The notes: generated from the sequence alone by a model not told the origin. DNA of 64,000 nucleotides from Arthrobacter sp. AL12 (GCF_029960645.1 NZ_JASBQY010000003.1:246679-310678); one strand, 5' to 3'. Positions 1-10,505 are shown, counted from the stretch's first letter. Numbers and translations: made by a program.

Positions 1-43
1 TCCCGTGGGTGAGCAGGGGTGTGCGCGGGCCTGGACCCGGTGG

Positions 44-140
44 CCGCGGGACATGCCCTCCCTGCGGGCTCAGGGATGGACATCATGCCATTGTGCCCAT
101 GCGTGGGCTCGAAGACTGGGCATGTCCCCCGGAGGGGCGG
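44..140. repeat. Intergenic nested-palindrome repeat, copy 1 of 3
   Basis: Outer arms GGGACATGCCC (48-58) and GGGCATGTCCC (119-129) are exact reverse complements. Between them lies a second near-palindrome, ATGGACATCATGCC (75-88) running into ATTGTGCCCAT. The same layout recurs at 10364-10454 and 19713-19822, all outside genes. The element ends about 40 bp before the alr -10 box. Bases 1-43 show no gene. Confidence 0.7.
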
Positions 141-192
141 TGCAGGGAGGCCCGAATTAAGCCGCATGCGCAGCCACCCCTAGAATTGTTAA

Positions 193-1424
<1,232 letters not shown>

Positions 1425-1428
<4 letters not shown>

Positions 1429-2051
1429 GCGCGCCGGCCTGGGTACGGACCCTCCGGGTCGGGACCGCGGACGAGACGCACGCCCTCGCGGCAGTCCTCG
1501 GCGCCCAGCTCCAAACCGGTGACCTGCTGGTTCTCACCGGCGAGCTGGGAGCGGGAAAAACCACCTTCACGCAGGGCGTCGGTGAGGGTCTGGGGGTCCG
1601 GCCCGGCATCATCTCACCGACGTTCGTGCTGGTCCGGATCCACCCGAACCTGCCCGACGGGCCGCGGCCGGGCGGCCCGGACCTGGTGCACGTTGATGCG
1701 TACCGGCTGGGTTCAGCCTCGGAAATTGATGACATCGACCTGGAAAACACGATGGACAGCGCCGTGACCGTGGTGGAATGGGGCCGCGGCCGGGTGGAGC
1801 ACCTGAGCGAGAGCAGGCTTGAGGTGGACCTGGTCCGCAGCCTCGGCGGCGCCCAGGCGCCCGCACCTGCCCACTTCCCGGAATCCGCCCACGGCCCGGC
1901 CACAACCGGGGATGCTGAGGTGCTGGATTTTGACACCGACGACGACGACGAGCCCCGCACCATCGTGATCCGTGGCTTCGGTCCCCGCTGGGTGCACCCG
2001 CCCGCCCTCCCCGCGCCACAGCCGCCGCCCCACACCCCGGAAGGGACCTGA
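1425..2051 (+). CDS. tsaE: tRNA threonylcarbamoyladenosine biosynthesis ATPase TsaE
   Basis: ATPase subunit of the TsaB-TsaD-TsaE complex that makes t6A37 in ANN-decoding tRNAs. The Walker A motif GELGAGKTT (Lys45) and the SPTFVLV stretch after it are typical of the family. At 208 residues it exceeds the usual 150-170: after the ATPase core, residues about 140-180 form an Ala/Pro-rich then Asp-rich insert (FDTDDDDEP), followed by a Pro-rich tail. The GTG start lies inside the alr stop (GTGA overlap), and the TGA stop shares one base with the tsaB ATG, so translation is coupled on both sides. Identity is secure; the role of the acidic insert is unknown. Confidence 0.95.
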
Positions 2052-2722
2052 TGCTGATCCTTGCCATCGACACCTCGGCGGTGGCCAGCGCCGCGCTCGT
2101 CTCCGATGACACCCCGGAATCCCTCGTGGGAAGCTTTGCCACGGAAGACACCCGGAGCCACGCCGAAGTGCTGGCGCCGGGAATTGAGGCGCTCCTGGCC
2201 GAGGCCGGCCTGAGCGGCGCCGACGTCGACGCGGTTGTCACCGGGGTGGGGCCGGGCCCGTTCACCGGACTGCGCTCGGGGATCGTCACCGCCCGCACGC
2301 TCTCGTTCGTCTGGGGCATACCGCTCTACGGGCTGATGAGCCTGGACGCCATCGCACTGGAAGTGGCGGAGTCCACGGACGCGGCGCCGGAGTTCATCGT
2401 CGCCACGGATGCCCGGCGCAAAGAGGTCTACTGGGCCCGGTATGCGCTCAGCAGCGGGCAGTTGCCGCAACTGCTGGACGGCCCGCATGTCGGTTTCGCC
2501 GCGGACCTTCCCGATCTTCCCGTCTACGGCGCCGGCGCCGGCTTGTATGCCGACGTCGTGAAGGCCGTCCCGGAGTTCCGCGACCGCCAGCCTGAGGCCC
2601 TCTCGCTGGGCCAGTTCGCGCTCGCACGGCTCGCTGCGGGGGAGCGGCTGCTGGACTCTACCCCGCTGTACCTGCGCGAGTCCGATGCCCAGGTCCCCGG
2701 CCCGCGGAAGAGGGCGCTGTGA
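2051..2722 (+). CDS. tsaB: tRNA t6A biosynthesis protein TsaB
   Basis: ASKHA-fold partner of TsaD in the t6A-synthesising complex, needed to bring TsaE and TsaD together; not itself catalytic. The 223-residue protein begins with the family N-terminus [16 protein letters not shown] and has the conserved [17 protein letters not shown] segment around residues 60-76. It overlaps tsaE by one base at its start and rimI by four bases at its end (GTGA), so it is embedded in a translationally coupled operon. This gene order is standard in Actinobacteria and leaves little doubt. Confidence 0.96.
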   Translation: MLILAIDTSAVASAALVSDDTPESLVGSFATEDTRSHAEVLAPGIEALLAEAGLSGADVDAVVTGVGPGPFTGLRSGIVTARTLSFVWGIPLYGLMSLDAIALEVAESTDAAPEFIVATDARRKEVYWARYALSSGQLPQLLDGPHVGFAADLPDLPVYGAGAGLYADVVKAVPEFRDRQPEALSLGQFALARLAAGERLLDSTPLYLRESDAQVPGPRKRAL

Positions 2723-3303
2723 ACGCCGAGTCCGCACGACAAAACACCGGGCAAAACACGGGACAGAAGCCAGGACAGGGCCCGCGAACGGGAGCCGTGC
2801 CGGCGGGGCTGCCCGGCGGGGTGATGCTCCGGGACATGACCGAGGCGGACATCCCGGCCGTGCACGAGCTGGAGCGCAGGCTGTTCCCGGTGGACGCGTG
2901 GCCGCTGCAGATGTTCGCCGCCGAGCTGGCCCAGGCCGACACCCGGCGCTACCTCGTGGCCGAGCGTGCCGGGGAGATCGTCGGCTATGCCGGGCTGATG
3001 TGCATCCAGCCGATCGCGGACGTCCAGACCATCGCCGTCGTGCCGGACCAGGAAGGCCAGGGGATCGGTTCGGCGCTGCTGACCGAACTCATCCGGGAAA
3101 GCCGGCTGCGCCGTGCCGAGGACGTGCTGCTGGAGGTCCGGGCCGACAACCCCCGCGCACAGCAGCTCTACCGCCGCTACGGATTCGAACAGATCCACGT
3201 CCGGCCCCGCTACTACCGCGACGGCGTCGACGCGCTGATCATGCGGCTCCGGCTCGGCACCGCCGACTCCACCACCACCCCCAGGGAAGCAGACCGCCCA
3301 TGA
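2719..3303 (+). CDS. rimI: Ribosomal protein S18 alanine N-acetyltransferase RimI
   Basis: GNAT-fold acetyltransferase that acetylates the N-terminal alanine of ribosomal protein S18; in Actinobacteria it is routinely encoded between tsaB and tsaD. The acetyl-CoA loop is visible in [15 protein letters not shown], and the C-terminal region [19 protein letters not shown] is the usual GNAT motif B. The GTG at 2719 overlaps the tsaB stop. The first about 35 residues (Asn/Gln/Gly-rich) are low complexity, and the conserved domain begins at [13 protein letters not shown], so the functional start could be later, but the overlap supports 2719. It overlaps the tsaD start by 4 bases. Confidence 0.92.
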   Translation: MNAESARQNTGQNTGQKPGQGPRTGAVPAGLPGGVMLRDMTEADIPAVHELERRLFPVDAWPLQMFAAELAQADTRRYLVAERAGEIVGYAGLMCIQPIADVQTIAVVPDQEGQGIGSALLTELIRESRLRRAEDVLLEVRADNPRAQQLYRRYGFEQIHVRPRYYRDGVDALIMRLRLGTADSTTTPREADRP

Positions 3304-4439
3304 ACAGCACCCAGCAGGACCGGCCGCTGGTCCTTGGCATCGAGTCTTCCTGCGACGAGACCGGCGTCGGGATTGTCCGCGGAACGCAGCTGCTGACCAA
3401 CACCGTGTCCTCCTCCATGGACGAACACGTCCGGTTCGGCGGCGTGATTCCCGAGATCGCCTCCCGCGCGCATCTGGACGCCTTCGTCCCCACCCTCCGC
3501 GAGGCGCTGGCCGAGGCCGGGGTCACCCTGGCGGACATCGACGCGATCGCGGTCACCTCCGGCCCCGGGCTGGCCGGCGCCCTGATGGTCGGGGTCTGCG
3601 CCGCCAAGGCGCTCGCCGTCGCGACGGGCAAACCGCTGTACGCCATCAACCACCTCGTTGCGCACGTCGGCGTCGGGCTGCTCCAGACGGACGACGGCGG
3701 CCGGCACCCCTTCGCCGGCGCCCCACGGGAGAACCCGCAGAACCCGCAGGCCAACGCCCTGCCGGAAAACCTCGGGGCGCTGCTGGTCTCCGGCGGGCAC
3801 ACCGAAATCCTGCGGATCCGGAACATCACCGGGGACGTTGAGCTGCTGGGGTCCACGATCGATGACGCGGCCGGCGAGGCCTACGACAAGGTGGCGCGGC
3901 TCCTGGGCCTCGGCTATCCGGGCGGCCCGGCCATCGACAGGCTGGCACGCACGGGCAACGCCAAAGCGATCCGTTTCCCGCGCGGCCTCAGCCAGCCCAA
4001 ATACATGGGCACCGCGGAGGAACCCGGGCCGCACCGCTACGACTGGTCCTTCAGCGGACTCAAGACCGCCGTCGCACGCTGTGTGGAGCAGTTCGAGGCC
4101 CGCGGCGAGACCGTGCCGGTGGCGGACATCGCCGCAGCCTTCCAGGAGGCCGTCGTGGACATCATCACCTCCAAAGCCGTGCTGGCCTGCCGGGAGAACG
4201 GCATCACCGAACTGCTGCTCGGCGGCGGCGTGGCAGCGAATTCACGGCTGCGGCAGCTCACGGAACAGCGCTGCAGCTCCGCCGGCATCCGGCTGACCGT
4301 CCCGCCGCTGGCGCTATGCACGGACAACGGCGCCATGGTTGCGGCCCTCGGCGCCCAACTGGTAATGGCCGGGGTCGCGCCGAGCGGCATCGGCTTCGCG
4401 CCGGATTCCTCCATGCCGGTCACCACAGTCTCGGCCTAA
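3300..4439 (+). CDS. tsaD: tRNA N6-adenosine threonylcarbamoyltransferase TsaD
   Basis: Catalytic subunit that transfers the threonylcarbamoyl group from TC-AMP to A37 of tRNA. The 379-residue protein opens with [15 protein letters not shown] and carries the metal-binding HLVAH motif (His118, His122) plus the GGHTE and [11 protein letters not shown] segments of the ASKHA fold. The start is the ATG at 3300, which overlaps the rimI stop (ATGA); the frame is open for another 205 codons upstream, but that stretch is the shadow of rimI. An insertion at residues about 130-155 (Asn/Pro-rich, [14 protein letters not shown]) is longer than in E. coli. It is the last gene of the operon. Confidence 0.97.
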   Translation: MNSTQQDRPLVLGIESSCDETGVGIVRGTQLLTNTVSSSMDEHVRFGGVIPEIASRAHLDAFVPTLREALAEAGVTLADIDAIAVTSGPGLAGALMVGVCAAKALAVATGKPLYAINHLVAHVGVGLLQTDDGGRHPFAGAPRENPQNPQANALPENLGALLVSGGHTEILRIRNITGDVELLGSTIDDAAGEAYDKVARLLGLGYPGGPAIDRLARTGNAKAIRFPRGLSQPKYMGTAEEPGPHRYDWSFSGLKTAVARCVEQFEARGETVPVADIAAAFQEAVVDIITSKAVLACRENGITELLLGGGVAANSRLRQLTEQRCSSAGIRLTVPPLALCTDNGAMVAALGAQLVMAGVAPSGIGFAPDSSMPVTTVSA

Positions 4440-4556
4440 GACCGTCTGCGGGCCCGGGTAAATCTGACTGGCAGCTGCGGGGCGTTTAGAGCGCTGAAAA
4501 CCGCTTCTGCTGCCAGCCAGGTGGGGAGCGCGGCGAAGCCGTCCGGGCTCTCGGGT

Positions 4557-5708
4557 CTAGGCTTCGGGGCCCTTGCGCATCTGCTGGACCAGATCAAGCA
4601 CGACGGCGCGCAGGTCGCCGGCGTGCTCGGCGGCCACGCGCCGCTGCCGCTGGTACCCGGCGCCGCGCTCAATGATCTTCAGGACGTCGGCCAGCTCCGA
4701 TACGCAGCCCAGCTTCACCGCCACGGGTTCTAGCCGGGCGACCGTCTCGCGGATGTGGTCCGTGACGAGCTGCTCGTTGCCCGCGGCGTCCAGGATGATA
4801 ATGGCGTCCAGCCCGTAACGGGCCGCACGCCATTTGTTCTCCTGCACATGCCAGGGCGGCATGGTGGGGATGGTGCCGCCGTTGTCCAGCGTCGTGGAGA
4901 ACTCGTCGACGAGGCACTGGGTCAGGGCGGCGATGGCGCCAACTTCCTCCAGCGTGGCCAGGCCGTCGCAGATCCGCATCTCGATGGTGCCGAAATGCGG
5001 GACTGGCCTGATGTCCCAGCGGATTTCGGAGAGTGAATCGATCACGCCGGTGGTGAACATGTCCTGGGCATAGGACTCGAAGTCCTCCCAGCTGCCGAAC
5101 TGGAAGGGCAGACCGGCGGTAGGCAGCTGCTGGAACATCAGTGCGCGCTGCGAGGCGTAACCGGTGTCCTCGCCGCCCCAGAACGGGCTCGAGGCGGAGA
5201 GCGCCTGGAACTGCGGGAAATAGTTCACCAGGCCGTCCAGGACGGGGAGCACCTTGTCCCGGCTGTCCAGGCCCACATGCACGTGGACGCCGTAGATCAC
5301 CATCTGGCGGCCCCACCACTGCGTGCGGTCGATGAGCTTGGCGTAGCGTTCCTTGTCGGTCACCCGCTGCAGCTGCGGCGGGCTGAAGGGGTGGCTGCCG
5401 GCGCAGAAGATCTCGACGCCCATCGGATCGGTGACATCACGCACGGCGGCGAGGGAACTGCTCAGGTCCGCCTTGGCCTCGGCCACGGTGTTGCAGACCC
5501 CGGTGACCAGTTCCACCGTGTTCAACAGCAGCTCCTGCTTGATGTGCGGGTGCTCGTCGTCCTCGTTCAGTTCGGGATGCCTCGCGGCGACCCCGCGGAG
5601 GACCTCTTTGGCCACGGAGGCCAGTTCCCCGGTTTCCGCGTCCACGAGGGCGAGTTCCCATTCCACACCAAGAGTTGATTGCCTGGATGAAGCGAAATCA
5701 ATCTTCAT
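4557..5708 (-). CDS. Carboxylate-amine ligase of the GCS2 family (YbdK-like)
   Basis: Member of the glutamate-cysteine ligase 2 family, which joins a carboxylate to an amine with ATP. Many homologues are annotated as putative glutamate-cysteine ligase 2 although the true substrate is often unproven. The 383-residue protein starts STLGVEWELALVD, which contains the GxExE metal/substrate motif, and has GVHVHVGLD and RWDIRPVPHFGTIEMR, both typical of the family. The ATG start (5706-5708 on the complement) has a GAAGGGA ribosome site. It is convergent with tsaD: the 117-base gap (4440-4556) has only an imperfect CTGGCAG/CTGCCAG dyad. The start is divergent from the GH3 gene. Function beyond the family is not settled by the sequence. 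Confidence 0.85.
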   Translation of the reverse strand: MKIDFASSRQSTLGVEWELALVDAETGELASVAKEVLRGVAARHPELNEDDEHPHIKQELLLNTVELVTGVCNTVAEAKADLSSSLAAVRDVTDPMGVEIFCAGSHPFSPPQLQRVTDKERYAKLIDRTQWWGRQMVIYGVHVHVGLDSRDKVLPVLDGLVNYFPQFQALSASSPFWGGEDTGYASQRALMFQQLPTAGLPFQFGSWEDFESYAQDMFTTGVIDSLSEIRWDIRPVPHFGTIEMRICDGLATLEEVGAIAALTQCLVDEFSTTLDNGGTIPTMPPWHVQENKWRAARYGLDAIIILDAAGNEQLVTDHIRETVARLEPVAVKLGCVSELADVLKIIERGAGYQRQRRVAAEHAGDLRAVVLDLVQQMRKGPEA

Positions 5709-5831
5709 GTGGTCCCTTCATTGTTTTGCTGGCCGTTCCCTGCCCCGTCCGGCTTTCGTCTTGGGCGGAATTGCCGGACAGTTGGCGAGGCAACGGTGGC
5801 TCAAGTCTAGTGCAGGGGTAGCATCTAGCCG

Positions 5832-7646
5832 GTGGTGAGATCGCAGCGAAGACGTGAAAGTGTTCACAAAACTACCCGTACCGCAGCGGTACTGACGGCA
5901 ATTCTGGGCCTTGTCCTCGGAACCGTCTCCTGCTCCGGGACCCCGACGCCGGGTCCCGCGGCGGATTCGGCGGCCCCCGCGGATTCCTCCGCCCCCTCGA
6001 CCACCGCAGAGACCGCAGCCACCGCACCCACTGCACCGGCGCCACAACCGGCGCCCCCGGCGCCCCCGTCGGATCCGTCAGCGACGCTGCCGGACGATCC
6101 GGATGCCTTCCCCCGCGCCGGGACCCGGCCGCTCGGCTGGGGCCCGCAGCAGCGGGACGCGAACGCCGCGGCGCGGGCCGTGGCCGCGATGACCCCCGAG
6201 CAGAGGGCCGGGCAGGTGCTGCTGCCGTTCTACCGCGGGCTCGACCACGAGGCCCAAGCCGCGCTCATCGAGCGACTGCACCTGGCCGGGTCCACCATCA
6301 TGGGCGACAACGTGCCGAGAACACCGGACGGACGGGTCGACACCGCGGCGATGCACGGCGTCGCCAGCAGGCTCCAGGCCGCGGCACGGGCCGGCGGCCG
6401 CAGCTGGCCCGGGCTGATCGGCGTCGACCAGGAAGGCGGCGTGGTGGCACGGCTGCGCGCGCCACTGACCGAATGGCCTGCCCCGATGAGCTACGGCGCG
6501 GCGGGAAGCGGGGCGCTCGCCGGCGCGGCCGGCCAGGCCATGGCCTCCGAGCTCGCGGCGCTGGGCTTCAACACGGACTTCGCACCGACCTCCGACGTCA
6601 CCATGGGCCCGGCCGATCCGACCATCGGAGCCCGGTCCATGTCAGGGAACGCCGACGCCGCGTCCGGCTTCGGCGTCGCCTTTTCCCAGGGGATGCTGGC
6701 CGCAGGGCTGCTGCCGGCCGCGAAACACTTTCCCGGCCACGGTTCGGTCAGCGATGATTCCCATACCCGGCTGCCGGTCCAGGGCGCAAGCCTGGAGCAG
6801 CTCCGGGCCAAGGACCTGAAGCCCTTCCAGGCTGCCATCGACGCCGGCCTGCCGATGGTCATGACCGGCCATATCGCAGTACCGGCGCTCGAGCCAGGGG
6901 TTCCAGCCTCCCTGTCCGGGGCGGTCTACGCCGAACTGCGCAGCATGGGATTCCAGGGTGTGGCCGTCACTGATGCGCTCAACATGGGCGCCGTCAAGGA
7001 ACCGTACCCCAACGACTCCGCCGCTCCGCTGGCCCTGGCTGCCGGTGCCGATCTGCTGCTGATGCCTGCCAACGTGGAGGCGGCCCACGCAGCGATCATC
7101 GCAGCGGTGCGCAGCGGCGCCCTGTCGCCCGAAAGGCTCGCCGAAGCAGCGCAGCGCGTCGTCACCATGATGATCTGGCGCGCCCGCGCGGGCGCCGGAC
7201 CCGGAACGGCGCCCGGCAGCGGCACCGGCCTGTCGCGGGACGTCGCCGCGGCGGCCATCACCGTGCTGGCCGGGCCCTGTGACGGGCCGATCGTGCCGGC
7301 CAGCGTCCGGGTGGCGGGCGGCTCGGCCCAGGACCGGGCGCGGTTCGCCGCCGCTGCCCGGAACGCCGGCATCAGCGTCGGTGCGGCGGGACCCCTGGTC
7401 TCGCTGATCGGCGCCACGGAATCACCATCCTCACCGGCTGGGCCGCAGACGCCGGCCGACGTGGCGGTCGCCCTCGACGCGCCCTGGCCGCTGGCACACT
7501 CCACCGCCGCTGCCAGGATCGCACTCTACGGCCGGAGCCAGGGCGCTTTCGACGCGCTGGCCGCCGTGCTGGCCGGACACGCCCGGGCCCCCGGCAAGCT
7601 TCCGGTCGACGTCGGGTCCCAGCCCCCGGGGACCGGCTGCGCGTGA
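5832..7646 (+). CDS. Glycoside hydrolase family 3 lipoprotein, NagZ-like beta-N-acetylhexosaminidase
   Basis: Likely removes terminal N-acetylglucosamine from cell-wall fragments outside the membrane. The N-terminus has Arg/Lys residues, a hydrophobic stretch and a lipobox-like GTVSC, then an Ala/Pro/Ser/Thr-rich linker to about residue 85. The GH3 domain shows the NagZ histidine motif KHFPGHGSVSDDSH (Lys298 onward) and the nucleophile region VTDALNMGAV (Asp381); NagZ normally has SDDLSMGA there. About 150 C-terminal residues have no clear signature. The GTG at 5832 follows TAGCAT (5819-5824) by 7 bases, so the mRNA is probably leaderless. At 604 residues it is longer than cytoplasmic NagZ (about 340), as expected for the secreted actinobacterial form. 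Confidence 0.88.
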   Translation: MVRSQRRRESVHKTTRTAAVLTAILGLVLGTVSCSGTPTPGPAADSAAPADSSAPSTTAETAATAPTAPAPQPAPPAPPSDPSATLPDDPDAFPRAGTRPLGWGPQQRDANAAARAVAAMTPEQRAGQVLLPFYRGLDHEAQAALIERLHLAGSTIMGDNVPRTPDGRVDTAAMHGVASRLQAAARAGGRSWPGLIGVDQEGGVVARLRAPLTEWPAPMSYGAAGSGALAGAAGQAMASELAALGFNTDFAPTSDVTMGPADPTIGARSMSGNADAASGFGVAFSQGMLAAGLLPAAKHFPGHGSVSDDSHTRLPVQGASLEQLRAKDLKPFQAAIDAGLPMVMTGHIAVPALEPGVPASLSGAVYAELRSMGFQGVAVTDALNMGAVKEPYPNDSAAPLALAAGADLLLMPANVEAAHAAIIAAVRSGALSPERLAEAAQRVVTMMIWRARAGAGPGTAPGSGTGLSRDVAAAAITVLAGPCDGPIVPASVRVAGGSAQDRARFAAAARNAGISVGAAGPLVSLIGATESPSSPAGPQTPADVAVALDAPWPLAHSTAAARIALYGRSQGAFDALAAVLAGHARAPGKLPVDVGSQPPGTGCA

Positions 7647-7718
7647 CAGCTGGCCGGCGCGGGCCGGCCAGCGCCAGGGAACGCGGCGGCCCGGCCCGGC
7701 TTGTCGTTTAATGGAGAC

Positions 7719-8561
7719 GTGCCCATCCTGAATAAAGACATGACCCTCTGCATCTCGCTCTCGGCCCGGCCGAGCAACAACGGGACGCGCTTCCACAACC
7801 ACCTGTACGACCAGCTTGGCCTGAACTGGATCTACAAGGCTTTCGCCCCCATGGACCTCGGCCAGGCGATCGCCGGCGTGCGCGGCCTCGGAATCCGCGG
7901 CTGCGCCGTGTCGATGCCGTACAAGGAGGACGTCATCGCGCTCGTGGATGTGATGGACCCGTCCGCGAAAGCCATCGACTCGGTCAACACGATCGTCAAC
8001 GACGGCGGCACGCTCACCGCCTACAACACCGACTACACGGCGATCGAGCAGCTGCTGCAGCGCAACGCCGTGCCCGCGGCCTACTCGGTGCTGCTCCGGG
8101 GCGCCGGCGGCATGGCGAAGGCCACCGCCGCGGCCCTGCGCGACGCCGGGTTCCGGGACGTCACCGTGATCGCGCGCAACGAGGAGGCGGGACGGGCGCT
8201 CGCCGGACTCTACGGTTTCGCCTGGCGCGCCGACGTCGATTCCCTGACCGCCGACATGATCATCAACGTGACCCCCATCGGTATGGCAGGGAGTATGGGA
8301 GGGAGCATGGCAGGGGGTCCCGACGCCGAGGCCCTGTCCTTCCCGCAGGAGGCCGTGGACGCCGCGACGGTGGTGTTCGACGTCGTCGCGCTGCCGGCCG
8401 AAACCCCGCTGATCAAGGCCGCCCGCGCAGCCGGCAAGACGGTGATCACCGGTGCGGAGGTGGCGACCATCCAGGCGCTGGAACAGTTTGTGCTGTACAC
8501 CGGCATCCGGCCCACCGACGAGCAGGTCCGGGCCGCCGAGGACTTCATGCGGGACCAGTAG
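7719..8561 (+). CDS. Shikimate dehydrogenase-family protein
   Basis: Two-domain NAD(P)-dependent oxidoreductase of the AroE/YdiB/SdhL group, which reduces 3-dehydroshikimate or related quinate-like substrates. Visible signatures are the substrate lysine in CAVSMPYKEDV (canonical VTxPxK) and the catalytic Asp in AYNTDYTAI, followed by the Rossmann glycine loop LRGAGGMAKA. The N-terminus LCISLSARPSNNGTRFHN departs from canonical AroE (IGxPxxHSxSPxxHN), so this is probably a paralogue and not the main AroE. The GTG at 7719 sits 6 bases after TTTAAT (7707-7712), favouring it over the in-frame TTG at 7701. A Gly/Met/Ser repeat (GMAGSMGGSMAG) interrupts the cofactor domain near residue 195. Confidence 0.85.
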   Translation: MPILNKDMTLCISLSARPSNNGTRFHNHLYDQLGLNWIYKAFAPMDLGQAIAGVRGLGIRGCAVSMPYKEDVIALVDVMDPSAKAIDSVNTIVNDGGTLTAYNTDYTAIEQLLQRNAVPAAYSVLLRGAGGMAKATAAALRDAGFRDVTVIARNEEAGRALAGLYGFAWRADVDSLTADMIINVTPIGMAGSMGGSMAGGPDAEALSFPQEAVDAATVVFDVVALPAETPLIKAARAAGKTVITGAEVATIQALEQFVLYTGIRPTDEQVRAAEDFMRDQ

Positions 8562-8575
8562 CCTGCTGGCCGGAC

Positions 8576-9820
8576 CTAGACCGGCTCCACCGAGATGGCC
8601 ACCCGCTCCTCCCCGATCCTGGTGAGGACCAGGGTGGCTGGCTTTTTGCCTTTGCTCCTGCCGCTGCCGGCCTTGCCTCCCGTTTTCCCGCCGGGGAGGA
8701 GCTGTTTGCGCAGCTCCTCCGGGGTGACCGAGGTGCCGCGCTTCTTGATGTCCAGGACGCCGATGCCCTGGTCCTTGACCCAGGCCTTGAGCGCCTTGAC
8801 GTTGTACGGCATCACCTCGAGCACCTTGTAGGGCCGGGCAAAGGGGGTGTCCCGCAGTTCCGGGGCGCAGATGTAGGCGATGTGCTCGTCCACCAGGTGC
8901 CCGCCCAGCTGGAGCGCGACGTCGGCCACCAGCCCGGCGCGGATGACGGCGCCGTCGGGCTCGTAGAGGTAGCCCTCGACCGGCCCCACCGGGGCGACCG
9001 GGCCGCCGTCGAAGTCCTCGGCGCTGGTGAGCTCCGCCGCGCCCGCGGGGCCGAGCAGCAGGGCCGCCCGCCGGATTCCCGGCCGCCGGACGGCGTTGAA
9101 CCACAGCGCCACTTCGGTGACGTCCCCGCCCACCGACACCCACTGGGCCTCGCAGTTCTTGGGCACCGAGTCGTGCGGCATGCCGGGGCCCATCTTCACA
9201 CCGACGGCCAGTCCGGCGCCGGCCAGGGACTCGACGAAGGACAGCGGCGGGGAAAAGTCCTCAGGATCCCAGAGCCTCTTCGTGCCCGAGGTGGAGGTGG
9301 TCCGGCGTGCCGGGTCCAGCCATACGCCGTCCATCCCGTCCAGGGCCACCGTTGTCGCGTCGGAATGGACCACGGAGGCGTTCCGGAACGGGATCAGGTT
9401 CATCGTGGCGCAGGCCGCCGTCGTCTCGTCCCTTTCCACCGCCGTGACCTGGATGTCCAGCGAAGCGAGCGCCATTGCATCGCCGCCGAGGCCGCAGCCA
9501 AGGTCCGCCACATGCTGCACACCGGCCGCAGCGAAGCGCTGCGCATGCCGGGCCGCCACGGTCAGCCGGGTGGCCTGCTCCAGGCCCGCCTGGGTAAAAA
9601 TCATCTGCCGGGCGAACTCGCCGAACTTGGCCTCGGCCTTGGTCCGCAGCCTCGACTGGGTGAGGACGGCGGAGACGAGTTCGGGGGAGTGGCCGGCCTT
9701 CCGGAGGGAGGCGTTGAGGCGGAACGCCTCGTCCTCCTTGTAGGGGCCCAGTGACGCCAGCAGCTCCCAGCCCTCGGGGTTCAGCAGCGGGGCGATTTGG
9801 TCCTGCGGTGCGTCAGACAT
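8576..9820 (-). CDS. Class I SAM-dependent methyltransferase with C-terminal THUMP-like domain
   Basis: Predicted SAM-dependent methyltransferase. Motif I is VADLGCGLGGDAM and the acidic end of strand 2 is VTAVERD. A motif-IV-like segment GVWLDPARR follows; the about 90 C-terminal residues (APELRDTPFARPYKVLEV, then a conserved helix-strand region) resemble the THUMP-like domain found with these enzymes in Actinobacteria. Residues about 375-395 are a Gly/Lys linker (GGKTGGKAGSGRSKGKK). Substrate is unknown; RNA is plausible because THUMP domains bind RNA. The start ATG is 7 bases after TAGGCT (9828-9833 complement), consistent with leaderless expression. It is convergent with the shikimate dehydrogenase homologue (14-base gap). 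Confidence 0.8.
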   Translation of the reverse strand: MSDAPQDQIAPLLNPEGWELLASLGPYKEDEAFRLNASLRKAGHSPELVSAVLTQSRLRTKAEAKFGEFARQMIFTQAGLEQATRLTVAARHAQRFAAAGVQHVADLGCGLGGDAMALASLDIQVTAVERDETTAACATMNLIPFRNASVVHSDATTVALDGMDGVWLDPARRTTSTSGTKRLWDPEDFSPPLSFVESLAGAGLAVGVKMGPGMPHDSVPKNCEAQWVSVGGDVTEVALWFNAVRRPGIRRAALLLGPAGAAELTSAEDFDGGPVAPVGPVEGYLYEPDGAVIRAGLVADVALQLGGHLVDEHIAYICAPELRDTPFARPYKVLEVMPYNVKALKAWVKDQGIGVLDIKKRGTSVTPEELRKQLLPGGKTGGKAGSGRSKGKKPATLVLTRIGEERVAISVEPV

Positions 9821-9876
9821 GGGATCAAGCCTAGTTCAGCGCGGTGCGGAGCCGTGCGCCCGATATGGTTGACGGC

Positions 9877-10350
9877 ATGGATGAGAGCGGCACGGCAAAC
9901 AGCGGCACGGACGAGTACGACCCGGAGGGCGGCGCCGCCCAGCAGAACGCCGGTGCCGCCCAGCAGAACGCCGGTGCCGCCCAGCAGATCGCCGGCGGCG
10001 GCCGTCCCGCCCGTCAGGGACTCGCCCGCTACGCCCGGCCGGCGCTGATCGCCGGCGGCATCATCGCCGTCGTGTCAGTGGCCCTGCTGGTCATCATCTT
10101 CTTCCTGGATTCCTTCAACGCCACGGTCTATTCAGTCGGCGGCCAGGACGTCCAGGACGCCACCGACCAGGCGAAGGCCATCCGCGAGAACTACGCCGGG
10201 GTCCGCGCCGGCGGCATCGTGTTCCTGGTCCTGGGTGTTGCCCTGGCCGCGGCCGGGGGCCTGGTGCTGTACCGGCACCGGAACGAGGCAGGCTCCGACG
10301 ACGGCGAAAACGGCGAGGACGTCGACTTCGAGGACCTCGCCGGACGGTAG
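9877..10350 (+). CDS. Small membrane protein of unknown function with three heptapeptide repeats
   Basis: Not recognised as a named family. The 157-residue protein has a soluble N-terminus, two transmembrane segments (ALIAGGIIAVVSVALLVIIF and GIVFLVLGVALAAAGGLVLY) with an external loop of about 45 residues between them, and an acidic C-terminus (DDGENGEDVDFEDL). Residues 20-40 are three copies of AAQQNAG/AAQQIAG encoded by a 21 bp tandem repeat (about 9937-9999). The ATG at 9877 follows TATGGT (9864-9869) by 7 bases, so this start is preferred over the upstream in-frame ATG (9865) and GTG (9844). It is divergent from the methyltransferase. Confidence 0.7.
   Translation: MDESGTANSGTDEYDPEGGAAQQNAGAAQQNAGAAQQIAGGGRPARQGLARYARPALIAGGIIAVVSVALLVIIFFLDSFNATVYSVGGQDVQDATDQAKAIRENYAGVRAGGIVFLVLGVALAAAGGLVLYRHRNEAGSDDGENGEDVDFEDLAGR
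9937..9999 (+). repeat. 21 bp coding tandem repeat, three units
   Basis: Three head-to-tail copies of GCCGCCCAGCAGAACGCCGG plus one T; the third differs only at AAC to ATC. They encode AAQQNAG, AAQQNAG and AAQQIAG in the N-terminal cytoplasmic or extracellular stretch of the small membrane protein. Near-identity at silent sites suggests recent expansion and possible length variation between strains. Confidence 0.85.
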
Positions 10351-10363
10351 TCCGGCACCGGCA

Positions 10364-10454
10364 CCGCGGACATGTCCAGCGCCCGGCGCCGGCATGGAGC
10401 ACAACGCCCAAATGTCCGCGGGCCGCGCCCGGGAATGGGCATGTCCCCCGGAGG
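10364..10454. repeat. Intergenic nested-palindrome repeat, copy 2 of 3
   Basis: Shares with copies at 44-140 and 19713-19822 the start CCGCGG.ACATG.CC, a central TGGA(G)CA..ACGCC block and the end AATGGGCATGTCCCCCGGAGG (10434-10454, near-identical to copy 1). This copy is more diverged in its left arm. It occupies the first part of the 310-base gap between the small membrane protein and groES and stops 25 bases before the first CIRCE element; the rest of that gap holds the groESL promoter and leader. Confidence 0.65.
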
Positions 10455-10478
10455 CCAGCGTTCACCGGGAACGAATTT

Positions 10479-10505
10479 CTGGCACTCGCCTTGACCGAGT
10501 GCTAA
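10479..10505. promoter_or_regulatory. CIRCE element 1 (HrcA operator)
   Basis: CTGGCACTC, 9 bases, then GAGTGCTAA. The right arm is a perfect match to the CIRCE consensus TTAGCACTC-N9-GAGTGCTAA and the left arm has two mismatches. The N9 spacer and right arm overlap the -35 box TTGACC (10491-10496). HrcA binding here would block RNA polymerase at low temperature. Confidence 0.9.

Noticed and set aside
2685..4439. 584-codon open frame covering tsaD with a long N-terminal extension
   Set aside because: The extra 205 codons overlap rimI out of frame; TsaD homology begins exactly at ATG 3300, which overlaps the rimI stop.
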